Shown: positions 30,122 through 39,435, counted from the first letter of the stretch. The stretch is DNA of 64,000 nucleotides from Roseburia sp. 1XD42-34 (GCF_009917385.1 NZ_QWLJ01000007.1:62001-126000), one strand, 5' to 3'. A program made the numbers and translations. Notes: a model not told the origin generated them from the letters alone.

Positions 30122-31360
30122 TTATTTATCATCAATTTGAGTGAGTTTTCTTGTCTTTTCAGCGATTTCTTCTGGATCCACTTCTATTCTCGCTACCCCG
30201 GATTCCATTGCAGCTTTAGCCACACTTTTCGCTACGATTGGTGCTACTCTCGGATCAAATGGAGCAGGGATGACATAATCTTCATGTAATTCGCTTTCCG
30301 AAATAAGAGAGGCAATTGCATTTGCAGCTGCGACTTTCATTTTTTCATTAATTCTCGTAGCTCGAACATCCAATGCCCCACGAAAGATTCCTGGGAAAGC
30401 AAGAACATTGTTTACCTGGTTTGGAAAATCAGATCTTCCAGTTCCTATTACTTTCGCACCAGCTGCTTTTGCAACTTCTGGCATAATTTCCGGTTCCGGA
30501 TTAGCCATCGCAAAAATAATTGGATCATCATTCATTTTTTCGACCATTTCCTTCGTCAATGCTCCTCCGACAGATACCCCAATAAAGACATCTGCACCCT
30601 CAAGCATTTCTTCGAGACTGCCTGATTTTTTAGCTTGATTCGTAAACGTCGCTACACGTTCCTTTACTTCATTCATTCCTGCTGGACGCCCTTCATAAAT
30701 AGCTCCTCGTGAGTCACACATAATCATGTCGCGAACACCGAAGAAATAGAGCAATTTAATAATTGCTATTCCAGCTGCTCCAGCTCCATTAGCAACGACT
30801 TTAATATCCGAAAATGATTTTCCAACTAATGTTAACGCATTAATCAACCCCGCCACAGTAACAATAGCTGTTCCGTGTTGATCATCATGAAAAATAGGGA
30901 TATTAGTTTCTTTTTTTAATCGTTCTTCAATAATAAAACACTTCGGTGCTGCAATATCCTCTAAATTCACTCCACCAAATGTAGGTTCCATTAATTTAAC
31001 AGTCTGTACAATTTCTTCTACTTCTTGAGTGCCTAAACAAATAGGGAACGAGTCTACTCCGGCAAAGCTTTTAAATAAAACAGACTTTCCTTCCATTACT
31101 GGAAGCGCAGCCTCTGCACCGATATTACCAAGACCTAATACTGCTGAACCATCACTGACAACCGCAACCATATTTCCCTTCATGGTATAATCGTAGACCG
31201 TCTCTACACGATCGTGAATTTCTTTACATGGCTCTGCAACGCCCGGAGAGTATGCTAAACTTAATTCTTCAGCATTGGTTACAGGTATTTTGGAATGCGT
31301 GGTTAGTTTTCCTTTATTTACTTTATGAACATGTAGCGCTTTATCTCGTAAGCTTGCCAT
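30122..31360 (-). CDS. ytsJ: NADP-type malic enzyme
   Basis: Oxidative decarboxylation of malate to pyruvate, giving NADPH. 412 residues, close to B. subtilis YtsJ. Features: LSLAYSPGVAEPCKEIHD, the catalytic-Lys region AVLGLGNIGAEAALPVMEGK, metal-binding DDQHGTAIVTVAGL, Rossmann VVANGAGAAGIAIIKLL, and GTGRSDFPNQVNNVLAFPG. The start at 31360 (MASLRDKALHVHK) aligns with YtsJ and has GGGAG about 12 bases upstream. It is first in a probable ytsJ-regulator operon. Confidence 0.95.
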   Translation of the reverse strand: MASLRDKALHVHKVNKGKLTTHSKIPVTNAEELSLAYSPGVAEPCKEIHDRVETVYDYTMKGNMVAVVSDGSAVLGLGNIGAEAALPVMEGKSVLFKSFAGVDSFPICLGTQEVEEIVQTVKLMEPTFGGVNLEDIAAPKCFIIEERLKKETNIPIFHDDQHGTAIVTVAGLINALTLVGKSFSDIKVVANGAGAAGIAIIKLLYFFGVRDMIMCDSRGAIYEGRPAGMNEVKERVATFTNQAKKSGSLEEMLEGADVFIGVSVGGALTKEMVEKMNDDPIIFAMANPEPEIMPEVAKAAGAKVIGTGRSDFPNQVNNVLAFPGIFRGALDVRATRINEKMKVAAANAIASLISESELHEDYVIPAPFDPRVAPIVAKSVAKAAMESGVARIEVDPEEIAEKTRKLTQIDDK

Positions 31361-31410
31361 TTTTAATATTCGCTCCCTTTCGTAGAAAAAATAATTTCTT
31401 CCATCCAACA

Positions 31411-31464
31411 GTGGTCAGACCACCGGTAACTATTTTATTATAACAGATGCATGTTTTCTGTAAA
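31411..31464 (-). promoter_or_regulatory. ytsJ promoter with FadR-like operator
   Basis: On the minus strand, -35 TTTACA (31464-31459) and -10 TATAAT (31442-31437) are spaced by 16 bases. A perfect palindrome GTGGTC-A-GACCAC lies at 31411-31423, about 14 bases downstream of the -10, where a repressor would block promoter clearance. It matches the TGGTC-N-GACCA form of FadR/FCD operators, and such a regulator is encoded downstream in the same operon. Confidence 0.75.
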
Positions 31465-31518
31465 GTGATGCTATTCTACCGTTTAAACAATGAAATAAGT
31501 TAAACTGATCTTAGAAAA

Positions 31519-31873
31519 ACTTGGCTTGTCGCCAAGTCCTATGGCGGAAGCCTTTGTTTTTCTTATACTATAAACCAAAAAAACCTTATCCTTTCCTATA
31601 GTGGAACAAAGGCGCAGAGCGCCCGTTTAGCAACGTAGCGACTGGATCGAATCAACTAAAGTTTTATTTTAGGAATCATACTCCTGCAACAGGAGTATGC
31701 CGACGCCTGAGCGGCAAGCCCGTTTTTAGTCGGCCTTCCTCTTAACCTCGAACCGATGATGACTTATCGGAAGGCGATTTCGTGAAGTCGCCTAGTTGCT
31801 GGGCGCTGGAGCCAGACGTGACTATTCCGTTATATCGGTATCCCAATGCCAAAATTTTTATACTTTCTTATCT
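31519..31873 (+). repeat. dispersed repeat copy 4a (P-L-A)
   Basis: P and L (31519-31660) are nearly identical to 7172-7315. A (31672-31873) holds a perfect 10-bp hairpin CATACTCCTG-CAA-CAGGAGTATG at 31677-31699, the CCGAC/GTCGG pair, CCGAT/ATCGG, and GGCGATTTC-GT-GAAGTCGCC. Confidence 0.88.
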
Positions 31874-31875
31874 CT

Positions 31876-32130
31876 GAACAAAGGTGCAGAGCGCCCAGTT
31901 AGCAATCAACTAAAGGTAAAGGAATCATGCCACTAAAACACGGGCATATCGACGTCTGGACAGCAAGCCCGTTTTTAGTCGACCTTCCTAGTAGCGACGT
32001 ACCGATGAGGCTTTATCGGAGGGCGGATTTCTAAAGTTGCCTCATTGCGAGGCTCATGCGCAGAACGTGGCTATCCGATTATTTCGTTATCCCCAAGCAC
32101 CTCATTTTATGCTCTCTTATTCTTATAAGA
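31876..32130 (+). repeat. dispersed repeat copy 4b (short L-A, tandem)
   Basis: Starts 2 bases after copy 4a with a shortened L (GAACAAAGGTGCAGAGCGCC) and then a full A. The two A copies differ at many positions, yet the paired strands change together: CCGAC/GTCGG in 4a becomes TCGAC/GTCGA here. The CATGCC strand pairs with GGCAT. Confidence 0.85.
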
Positions 32131-32170
32131 AAAACAGAAACAAGCATCCATCATTACTTTGGGCTCCATA

Positions 32171-32370
32171 AAGTTAACCTTCAACCAACGGCGTTTTTAT
32201 TCATCCCTGCTGGTGGTTAGTACCACAAGGTTATAACCTAAAGGCCTTTTACGAAGTAGGGGATTTAGGTGCTGTTATCTCCAACTTCGACACTTCGACT
32301 TATTGTAAGTACAGATGATTATCTAACTCCTGAAGTAGGAGTCTTACAGCACCTTATATCCGGGATAAAC
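32171..32370 (+). repeat. dispersed repeat copy 4c (B)
   Basis: Module B alone, 40 bases after 4b. It has CCAACGGC/GCTGGTGG, GGTTA/TAACC, CCTAAA/TTTAGG, a perfect AGGTGCTGT/ACAGCACCT pair and CTCC-TGAAGTA-GGAG, ending in ATATCCGGGATAAAC. It stops 10 bases before the dnaE stop. Confidence 0.85.
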
Positions 32371-32379
32371 TATATTCGT

Positions 32380-35300
32380 TTACTTATCCAAGACAACCTG
32401 CTCCGCCCCAAAATAGGCGCGTAGACATTGTAAACATCGTGGACTTGGATGAAGGTCATAATCATTGGCTAATTGATACGTTTGTTGCAACCTTTCTTGA
32501 AAAACAATGACAGGTGTATTCCCCGGGAAATGAAAAGCTATTTCCTTTAACTTGGCTAAATCAGCTTCTATATCTTCACTTGATAATTTAATAAATAAAC
32601 GACCATGGCAGGTATCACCTAGTTTCGTTTCATTTAAAATTTCTACAGATGATAATAATGTTTGTAGCCCCTTATTTCTGTTTTCTAGCTTCCCTTGTAC
32701 TATTACGAGCATCCCTTCTTTCCACCAACGATGTACTTGCCGATATAATTCTGGAAAGACGACTGCTTCCATCTCATCCGTTTCATCGCTAATGGTAATA
32801 AAAGCCATGGGGTCACCACGCTTAGTACGAATGGTTCTAATGAATTGAATGATACAGCCACTTTGATGCTTATAGCCATTTCCCGCTTTTCTTGCTCTTT
32901 GTAATGATATATACCCTGCACGCCGTAATAATTCACGGTAAGCAGTGATAGGGTGACTTGATATATATATACCGAGTAATTCTTTTTCATCAGTAAGCTT
33001 CTTGATTTGCGGAAAATCCTCTATATTAGCATATTCCCCTTCCAACTTAAGATCATTGGCAAAGAAGCTTCCCTGTTCTTGAAACTCCCCAAATAATTCA
33101 CCTTGTTCCATTGCTTGGTCAATGGAAGCTAATAAACTAGCGCGATTATTATATAGATCATCAAACGCCCCAGCCATAATAAGTAATTCGATAACGTGGC
33201 GGGTAATTACTTTAAGCGATACACGCAAGCAAAAATCGAACAAATTACGAAATGGCCGATCGTTACGCGCGCGCACAATTTCAGCAACAACCTGATTTCC
33301 TATCCCTTTAATTTGCAGCAAGCCCATTCGAATATGCTTTCCTTCCACTGCGTACTTTCCAAAGCTGGCATTGATAGAAGGACCCAGTAATGTTAAGCCT
33401 AATTCCTTCATTTCTTTCCAATACAGCGCAAGCTTTTGATGTTGTTGCATGAAAGCACTAAGTAACTCCGCAAAAAATGCTTGTGGGTAATGAGCTTTCA
33501 AATAAGCGAGTTGATAAGAGATAATGCTATACGCCACAGCATGGCTTCGATTAAAACCATAATTAGAAAAACGAACGATCCATGCAAACAATTCATTAGC
33601 CATTGATGAACTATATCCTTGCTGGGTACACCCTTTTATAAAAGCAGACTTTTGCTCTTCGATTTTACTTTCTTGCTTTTTACTAACAGCCCTGCGGAGA
33701 ATATCCGCTTTTCCGAGCGAAAAACCAGCAATTCGATGAGCAATTTGCATAATTTGTTCTTGATAAATTAACACACCATACGTTTTCTCTAAAATAGGCG
33801 CAAGATCCGGATGCGGATAAGTAACTTTCTCTAGCCCATGTTTTCTTCTGATATAAGTAGAAATAAAATCCATCGGACCTGGACGATATAGTGCGTTAAC
33901 TGCAACGATATCCTCAAAATCAGTTGGCTTTAATTCTTGCAACACTTGCTTCATCCCTTGAGATTCCAATTGAAACACACCATTTGTTCTAGCCTGCTGT
34001 AATAATGAAAAGGTTAATTCATCTTGTTTAGGAATATCCTTTAAAGAAATGTGTTTTCCATATTCATAACCAATTTTTTGGAGTACCTTTTCCAAAAGTG
34101 TTAAGTTTCGTAAGCCTAACAAATCAATCTTTAATAGCCCTATCGCTTCTACATCATTCATTGTATATTGCGTTAAATACATTGTTCCTGTTCCAGAAGT
34201 TAACGGCGCATACTCCTTTAACGGAGCTTCTGAAATAACAATACCAGCCGCATGCGTCGATATATGTCTAGGAATCCCTTCCAATACAGAAGCTACCGCA
34301 AATAACTGCCGTAAAGAGGTTGAACGTTTAATATAATTTCTTAACTCTTCAGATTCATAAATAATTTGCACAAGATTTCGTTTTGATTGTACCGGAATAT
34401 GACGTAACACAAACGAAGCATCTTGTTTGTTAATATCCATCGTTTTAATAAGCTCTCTCATTAAAGAACGGGCAGCAAATGTTCCAAACGTAATAATTTG
34501 TGCTACGTGGTCTGCACCGTATTTTTGTTGCACATACTCCATCACTTCGTCTCGGCGAACATCTGAGAAATCAATATCAATGTCAGGCATTGTCTTTCGA
34601 TTTGGATTAAGAAAACGCTCAAATAATAAACCGTACTTGATTGGATCAACATCTGTAATTCCTAATACATAAGCAACTAAAGAACCTGTTGCAGAGCCTC
34701 TTCCCGGTCCAACAACAATATTGTTTGTCTTTGCAAAACCCACAAAATCCGCAACAATTAAAAAGTAATCACTAAATCTCATTTGCTCTATTATGGAAAG
34801 CTCATACATTAACCGCTGATGAATTTCAGTAGTTACTTCTGTATATTTTTGTGGCAACAGTTCAAGGCATTTTGTGGTTAAATATGGATGTGCCTCTTCC
34901 TGCTCTGGCAAAGGGAAGGAAGGGATGTGCCGCTTTTCAAAATCAAAGCTGAGATTACATTTTTCAGCAATTCTGGTCGTTTCATCGATAGTCTCCGGCC
35001 AGTCAGAGAAAAATTGCCTCATTTCCCCTGCCGTACATAAATGATGATTACGCCACTTTCCATCTATATGATTGCCATCCCAATGCTGTTGTTGTTTCAT
35101 TGCTTGTAAACAGTCATATGCAATCACGTCCTTCTTGTTAAGGTAACGAACATCATGAATAGAAACTACCGGGTCATGATACATTTTCTGAAATTGTTTT
35201 ACCTCTGAAAAAAAAATTCGTTCGTCTCCCTCATTTCCATACGACTCTACCCCTAAATAAAAATCATTTTCCTCAAAACAAGCTCGATACGTCGATACAT

Positions 35301-35733
35301 GCTGATTTACATCAGCAAATGATTTCGCCCGCAATTGTTCTTTAATAACGCCATGCTGTAAAGAAAGTATGCCAATACAATTTGCTGTGAATGGCATGAA
35401 ATGTTCCAGTGGTACAAAAGACTGGTCCTGCGTCTGAATCCATGTACTTAGTTTGACAAGATCATGAAACCCCTGATTTGTTTTAGCCAAAACAATTATT
35501 TCATAAGCTTCTGTTTGACTATCTCCAACCAAAACAGTCATACCAATAATTGGTTTTATTCCATGTTGTTGACATGCTTTATAAAATGATATTGCACCAT
35601 GCAATACGTGCTCATCTGTTAGAGCTAAAGCAGAATACTCTAGTTCCGCTGCTCGCTTCACTAACTTTTCAATCGTTATGGTGCTTTTTAACAGGCTATA
35701 GCTGCTCCGTATTTGTAAGTGTGTATAAGCCAT
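32380..35733 (-). CDS. dnaE: DNA polymerase III alpha subunit DnaE
   Basis: Replicative polymerase of the DnaE3 type that extends primers before hand-over to PolC in bacilli. 1117 residues. N-terminal PHP domain (SYSLLKSTITIEKLVK, ALTDEHVLHGAISFYKA). Polymerase core with FLIVADFVGFAK, VGPGRGSATGSLVAYVLGI and the catalytic acidic cluster MPDIDIDFSDVRR. Tandem helix-hairpin-helix (IKGIGNQVVAEI) and a C-terminal OB fold (FITISDETDEMEAVVFPELY) follow. It lies in the same position as in B. subtilis, between ytsJ and the divergent ytrH-ytrI pair. Confidence 0.97.
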   Translation of the reverse strand: MAYTHLQIRSSYSLLKSTITIEKLVKRAAELEYSALALTDEHVLHGAISFYKACQQHGIKPIIGMTVLVGDSQTEAYEIIVLAKTNQGFHDLVKLSTWIQTQDQSFVPLEHFMPFTANCIGILSLQHGVIKEQLRAKSFADVNQHVSTYRACFEENDFYLGVESYGNEGDERIFFSEVKQFQKMYHDPVVSIHDVRYLNKKDVIAYDCLQAMKQQQHWDGNHIDGKWRNHHLCTAGEMRQFFSDWPETIDETTRIAEKCNLSFDFEKRHIPSFPLPEQEEAHPYLTTKCLELLPQKYTEVTTEIHQRLMYELSIIEQMRFSDYFLIVADFVGFAKTNNIVVGPGRGSATGSLVAYVLGITDVDPIKYGLLFERFLNPNRKTMPDIDIDFSDVRRDEVMEYVQQKYGADHVAQIITFGTFAARSLMRELIKTMDINKQDASFVLRHIPVQSKRNLVQIIYESEELRNYIKRSTSLRQLFAVASVLEGIPRHISTHAAGIVISEAPLKEYAPLTSGTGTMYLTQYTMNDVEAIGLLKIDLLGLRNLTLLEKVLQKIGYEYGKHISLKDIPKQDELTFSLLQQARTNGVFQLESQGMKQVLQELKPTDFEDIVAVNALYRPGPMDFISTYIRRKHGLEKVTYPHPDLAPILEKTYGVLIYQEQIMQIAHRIAGFSLGKADILRRAVSKKQESKIEEQKSAFIKGCTQQGYSSSMANELFAWIVRFSNYGFNRSHAVAYSIISYQLAYLKAHYPQAFFAELLSAFMQQHQKLALYWKEMKELGLTLLGPSINASFGKYAVEGKHIRMGLLQIKGIGNQVVAEIVRARNDRPFRNLFDFCLRVSLKVITRHVIELLIMAGAFDDLYNNRASLLASIDQAMEQGELFGEFQEQGSFFANDLKLEGEYANIEDFPQIKKLTDEKELLGIYISSHPITAYRELLRRAGYISLQRARKAGNGYKHQSGCIIQFIRTIRTKRGDPMAFITISDETDEMEAVVFPELYRQVHRWWKEGMLVIVQGKLENRNKGLQTLLSSVEILNETKLGDTCHGRLFIKLSSEDIEADLAKLKEIAFHFPGNTPVIVFQERLQQTYQLANDYDLHPSPRCLQCLRAYFGAEQVVLDK

Positions 35734-35978
35734 TGTATCCCGCCTTTACATGCTCTATCCAATATTATACCAATCTATGTAGAACGTGCATAAGGAAATG
35801 CCGTCGTTAGCATAACTTATTCTGTTGCTTCATAAATATATACTAGTCCATTCAAAATGCCATGCTACGTTTAATTCAAGTTTTAGACCTGGTTGTTTTT
35901 AGGTCTGCTCTTAGAAACACGGATGAAAAAAGTACAAGCATTGCGCTATGCACTTCCACCTGTGATTCGAAGAGAGAT

Positions 35979-36170
35979 AAAATGAATCATCCAATCAGTG
36001 GAATTTTTATTCACCCACACAGCTTGTTAGTAGTAGGGCAGGGGGAAGACCTAAAGGCTTCTTTACGAAATAGCGCATTTAGCTGCTACTATCTCCCACT
36101 TAGACTTATTGCAGTACAGATAATTTAACTCCTAAAGCAAAAGATTTACTGCACCTTATATACGGGGTCA
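35979..36170 (+). repeat. dispersed repeat copy 5 (diverged B)
   Basis: Module B with a short GTGG/CCAC hairpin around the conserved TTTTTATTCA loop, then GACCTAAAGGC, TACGAAATAGCGCATTTAG, CTATCTCCCACTTAGACTTA and TTTACTGCACCTTATATACG. The long closing stem is largely lost, suggesting decay. It lies between dnaE and ytrH. Confidence 0.75.
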
Positions 36171-36355
36171 ACGTGGAAAACATAAATTTCGTCATCCTTA
36201 GCATATTTTAAGCTATTTATTTAAACGCTATATATTCCTGAGAATAAGCAGGGGATTACGTATGATTATTCCAGATGAATCTATTGGAAGCAACTGCTAC
36301 CTTCACAATCTGAAAATTCATTTTGCCGAGGTTAGACGGAAGGAGGCTAATTAAT

Positions 36356-36688
36356 ATGGAAGAACGTTTTTTCGAAACATTTATCCATTGTTACTTTATA
36401 GCTTTTGGGGTAGTTATAGGCGGCTCCATTATCGGAAGTATTGGTGCCTTTGTTACTGGAAACGCACCTTTAACAGAAATTGGACGAATTGCAGTTCAAT
36501 TGCGAATATGGGCGATCGTAGCCGCTATTGGGGGTACATTCGATGCAATTGCCAATTTTGAAAGAGGTATTTATGATGGCTCTACGATGGATTTATTTAA
36601 ACAAGCACTATTCATCCTATCCGCAATGGGTGGAGTGAAAACAGCCATCTTACTGCTTAACTGGCTAACACAGGAGGACATCGCGTAA
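36356..36688 (+). CDS. ytrH: sporulation membrane protein YtrH
   Basis: 110 residues, matching B. subtilis YtrH, a mother-cell (sigma-E) membrane protein needed for efficient sporulation. Membrane segments: FIAFGVVIGGSIIGSIGAFV and IWAIVAAIGGTFDAIANF, with the conserved FERGIYDG, FKQALFILSAMGG and C-terminal LTQEDIA. The start at 36356 (MEERFF) follows AAGGAGG; the longer upstream reading has no ribosome binding site. Its stop overlaps the ytrI start by one base (TAATG). Confidence 0.93.
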   Translation: MEERFFETFIHCYFIAFGVVIGGSIIGSIGAFVTGNAPLTEIGRIAVQLRIWAIVAAIGGTFDAIANFERGIYDGSTMDLFKQALFILSAMGGVKTAILLLNWLTQEDIA

Positions 36689-37191
36689 TGCATATTCCAC
36701 CATATCATAAAAAAGCGACATGGCAACGTTTTTTCGTTGGGGTAATGGTTGGTGGTATACTGGCATATTGTTCTTTACTTTATATGTACGGCAAAATGTA
36801 TGAAGATCTAATCATCCGAAATCATGAAATGCAAAATGAAATTAGTCAACTGCGAACTCAAAATGAGTCACTTCTGGAGGATAATGACGAACTAAATGAA
36901 AAATCAGCAGAACAAGTGAGTGTTGAATCTATTTCATTTACAGTAGAAAACACGGATGAATTGCGAATGGATCGATTAATAGCTGGTAAATTAGAGGAGC
37001 TTGTCCAAGAAGAATTAAAGCATATCATCGGTAAAGACTTAACCATCATTGCTGAAAGTGATAGCTTAATCGCAGCTGCACTGGAAAATAAAGCTTTCAC
37101 CGTAGAAGAATTTGATTACTCCTTTTCCATTACGAAACTCATTATCTCCAACCATATAAAAATAACAGCCGAAGCAGAACGATCCAACTAA
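36688..37191 (+). CDS. ytrI: sporulation membrane protein YtrI
   Basis: 167 residues, partner of YtrH. The cytoplasmic N-terminus IPPYHKKATWQRFFVGVMVGG leads into one membrane segment (about residues 15-36), then a coiled coil (about 40-75: NHEMQNEISQLRTQNESLL) and a soluble C-terminal domain (RMDRLIAGKLEELVQEELKH). Biochemical role unknown. It is translationally coupled to ytrH. Confidence 0.9.
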   Translation: MHIPPYHKKATWQRFFVGVMVGGILAYCSLLYMYGKMYEDLIIRNHEMQNEISQLRTQNESLLEDNDELNEKSAEQVSVESISFTVENTDELRMDRLIAGKLEELVQEELKHIIGKDLTIIAESDSLIAAALENKAFTVEEFDYSFSITKLIISNHIKITAEAERSN

Positions 37192-37271
37192 CCTATGATC
37201 CAATGCAAAAATGAAACTATAATTAGTAGGATTTTTCACCTCGATTGGTTGAAGAATACCGAAGGATAAAA

Positions 37272-37453
37272 AGGATAAAGTAAAACCTTAATCAATTAGG
37301 ATTTTCATTCATCCCCCATGGTTTGGTAGTTCTGTAATGGCATTGACCTAAAGGCATTTGAACGGATTAGGCATTTAGATGCTATTACCTCCAACTTAGG
37401 CTTATTGCTGTATATAGATTATCCAACTGCTAAGGTGAAATCTTAGAGCACCT
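37272..37453 (+). repeat. dispersed repeat copy 6 (diverged B)
   Basis: Follows the order of module B: AATTAGGATTTTCATTCATC, then GACCTAAAGGC, GGATTAGGCATTTAGATGCT, ATTACCTCCAACTTAGGC and a final TTAGAGCACC. AGATGCTAT against AGAGCACCT keeps 7 of 9 pairs of the closing stem. It lies downstream of ytrI in the same orientation as that gene. Confidence 0.78.
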
Positions 37454-37707
37454 GAGAGCCAAATTTCTTTTTATTTCCATTAAAATTTATTTTATGAACG
37501 TTTTATGAAATATCCGAAAATTATTCATGGTTAGCATGAATATCGTTTATACTAAAAATAACAAAGTATGCTCACTTCAATGCATTTTAATATTCTTGCT
37601 ATTAACGTATAACAAGAATGGTTACTCTTTCAGTATAATGCATGAGTATGTTGCAACTTGAACAAGATTTAGCTTAATTAAATCCTAGGGAAAGGAGTAG
37701 ATAAATC

Positions 37708-37908
37708 ATGTGGGTAATCAGCCGCAGAAAGCAAAAAGATGAGAAAATTGCACGCTTAAAACAAGGAGACTCCGCATATGCAGAATCTCAAGAATTAATC
37801 CGGTTAATGAAGCGCGATATCGAAAAAGAGCATTTACAAGTCATTTATGAAGAGACCACTTCTGGTTGCTGGTTTATTCCGGTCGACAATAACAAGAGAA
37901 CCTCATAA
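37708..37908 (+). CDS. unrecognised small basic protein
   Basis: 66 residues. The ATG has AAAGGAG about 10 bases upstream. A very basic N-terminus (MWVISRRKQKDEKIARLKQG) is followed by a likely amphipathic helix (ESQELIRLMKRDIEKEHLQV) and a terminal IYEETTSGCWFIPVDNN. No membrane segment. It stands alone between ytrI and nrnA, and a perfect 26-bp hairpin follows 48 bases later. Family unknown. Confidence 0.65.
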   Translation: MWVISRRKQKDEKIARLKQGDSAYAESQELIRLMKRDIEKEHLQVIYEETTSGCWFIPVDNNKRTS

Positions 37909-37955
37909 TCCAGCATACTCTCCTAGATAATCTACTAGTCAATTATCCAATCCTG

Positions 37956-38010
37956 GAAGGGGCTTTTAGCGTATCAAGTGATGTTCACTTGATACGCTAA
38001 AAGCCCCTTC
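37956..38010 (+). terminator. perfect 26-bp hairpin
   Basis: Bases 37956-37981 are the exact reverse complement of 37985-38010, leaving a TGT loop. The arm begins GAAGGGGCTTTTAGCG. TCTTTG follows, so termination for the small gene upstream is plausible but the T tract is short. The length without any mismatch is unusual. Confidence 0.7.
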
Positions 38011-38015
38011 TTTGT

Positions 38016-38432
38016 AAGATAAGAAAGCATAAAATGAGGTGGCTTGAGGATAACAAAATAACCGAACAGTCACGTCCGGCTCCATCCCCTAAGATAAGCC
38101 ACCATCGGTTCGTTTCTAAGAGGAAGGCCGACTAAAAAAACGGGCTTACCGCCCAGACGTCGGTATACCCTTGTTTTAGTAGTATGATTCCTTTATCTCG
38201 TAAAAAAAGGCGTTGTAGACTCCCATTTTAAGAATGGAAGATGTGAGCGGAACAAGTCGAAGCGGGAGGTAACAGCATCTAAATCCCCTATTTCGTAAGA
38301 GGCATTTAGGTCATACCCTTGGGTACTAACCAGCAAGGATGAAGAAACCCCCGCTGATGGAAGGTTCCCTTTATCTATCGTTGATTCGTTCCATTCGCTA
38401 CGTTGCTAAACGGGCGCTCTGCGCCTTTGTTC
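38016..38432 (-). repeat. dispersed repeat copy 7 (L-B-A, minus orientation)
   Basis: On the minus strand: L (GAACAAAGGCGCAGAGCGCC) ends the segment at 38432, B spans about 38375-38196 with CAGC/GCTG and GTACCC/GGGTAT stems, and A spans about 38194-38016 with CCGAC/GTCGG. The order is the same as in copy 3. The A end abuts the 26-bp hairpin within 6 bases. Confidence 0.85.
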
Positions 38433-38487
38433 GATTTTACAACGCTCACGCTTTCACTCCTTATCAATTTAACCCTGCTAGCAAACT

Positions 38488-39435
38488 TCAGCAGCTATTC
38501 CGGTAAGCTTTACATACCGTTTGTAAATCAGCAATGACCTGATCAGCTTCTTCCCATGTTGTTACAGTTGCACCAGAAGCCATTGGATGCCCCCCACCAT
38601 TATATTTAGCTGCTAATTGGTTAATGATTGGTCCTTTTGATCTTAAACGAACACGAATACTTTCCTCTTCTTCAATAAATATGACCCAAGCGATTATTCC
38701 TTCCACATCACCTAAGACACTAACAAGTTGTCCTGTATCATTAGGTTTAACGCCAAATTGCTGCAGAAGTTCTTTTGTCAATTTTACATAGGTCATGCCC
38801 TCTGCTTCCTCATGGAAGTGCTGATAAATATATCCTTTTAGCTTTGCTAAATTACTCTTTATGCTGTACATATTGTCATAAATAGCAGAACGGTTGAAAT
38901 GATACGTAATCAGTTGTGCAGCGATGTTAAACGTTTTTTTCGTAGTGCTTGGATATAAAAACCTTCCTGTATCACCTACAATACCAGCGTATAGTAACCG
39001 AGCAACCTCATCTGTAAGACTTAAATCCTTGTTTTCAGCAGCCGCATAGAGGTCATAAATCATCTCACTTGTCGAACTGGCTGCTGTATTAACCCATTGA
39101 ATATCTCCATATTCGTCTACGTTAGGGTGGTGATCAATCTTAATTAATTTGTCTCCTAAATTGAAGCGCTGGTCAGAAATTCGGCTCGTGTTCGCAGTAT
39201 CACAAACAATAACAAGTGCTCCTTTATACTGCTCATCTGAAATAATATCCATTTTTGCTAAAAAAGATAAAGAAGGTTCTTCTTCCCCAACAGCATAGAC
39301 TTCTTTATCAGGAAAAGAGTGTTTAATCAATTCTTTTAGCCCTACTTGGGAACCAATTGCGTCAGGATCTGGACGTACATGCCGATGCACAATCACTGTG
39401 GAATATTGTTTAATTGCTTCTAATATGTGCTCCAA
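38488..39435 (-). CDS. nrnA: oligoribonuclease / pAp phosphatase NrnA
   Basis: DHH-DHHA1 phosphoesterase (YtqI) that degrades nanoRNAs and dephosphorylates 3',5'-pAp. 315 residues. DHH motifs RHVRPDPDAIGSQ, VIVCDTANTSRI, IDHHPNVDEYG and GDTGRF are followed by DHHA1 GGGHPMASGA near the C-terminus. I place the start at a TTG at 39435 (LEHILEAIKQYSTVIVHRH) because it aligns with the B. subtilis N-terminus and has AGGTG 5 bases upstream; an ATG at 39483 would add 16 residues with no ribosome binding site. Confidence 0.93.
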   Translation of the reverse strand: MEHILEAIKQYSTVIVHRHVRPDPDAIGSQVGLKELIKHSFPDKEVYAVGEEEPSLSFLAKMDIISDEQYKGALVIVCDTANTSRISDQRFNLGDKLIKIDHHPNVDEYGDIQWVNTAASSTSEMIYDLYAAAENKDLSLTDEVARLLYAGIVGDTGRFLYPSTTKKTFNIAAQLITYHFNRSAIYDNMYSIKSNLAKLKGYIYQHFHEEAEGMTYVKLTKELLQQFGVKPNDTGQLVSVLGDVEGIIAWVIFIEEEESIRVRLRSKGPIINQLAAKYNGGGHPMASGATVTTWEEADQVIADLQTVCKAYRNSC

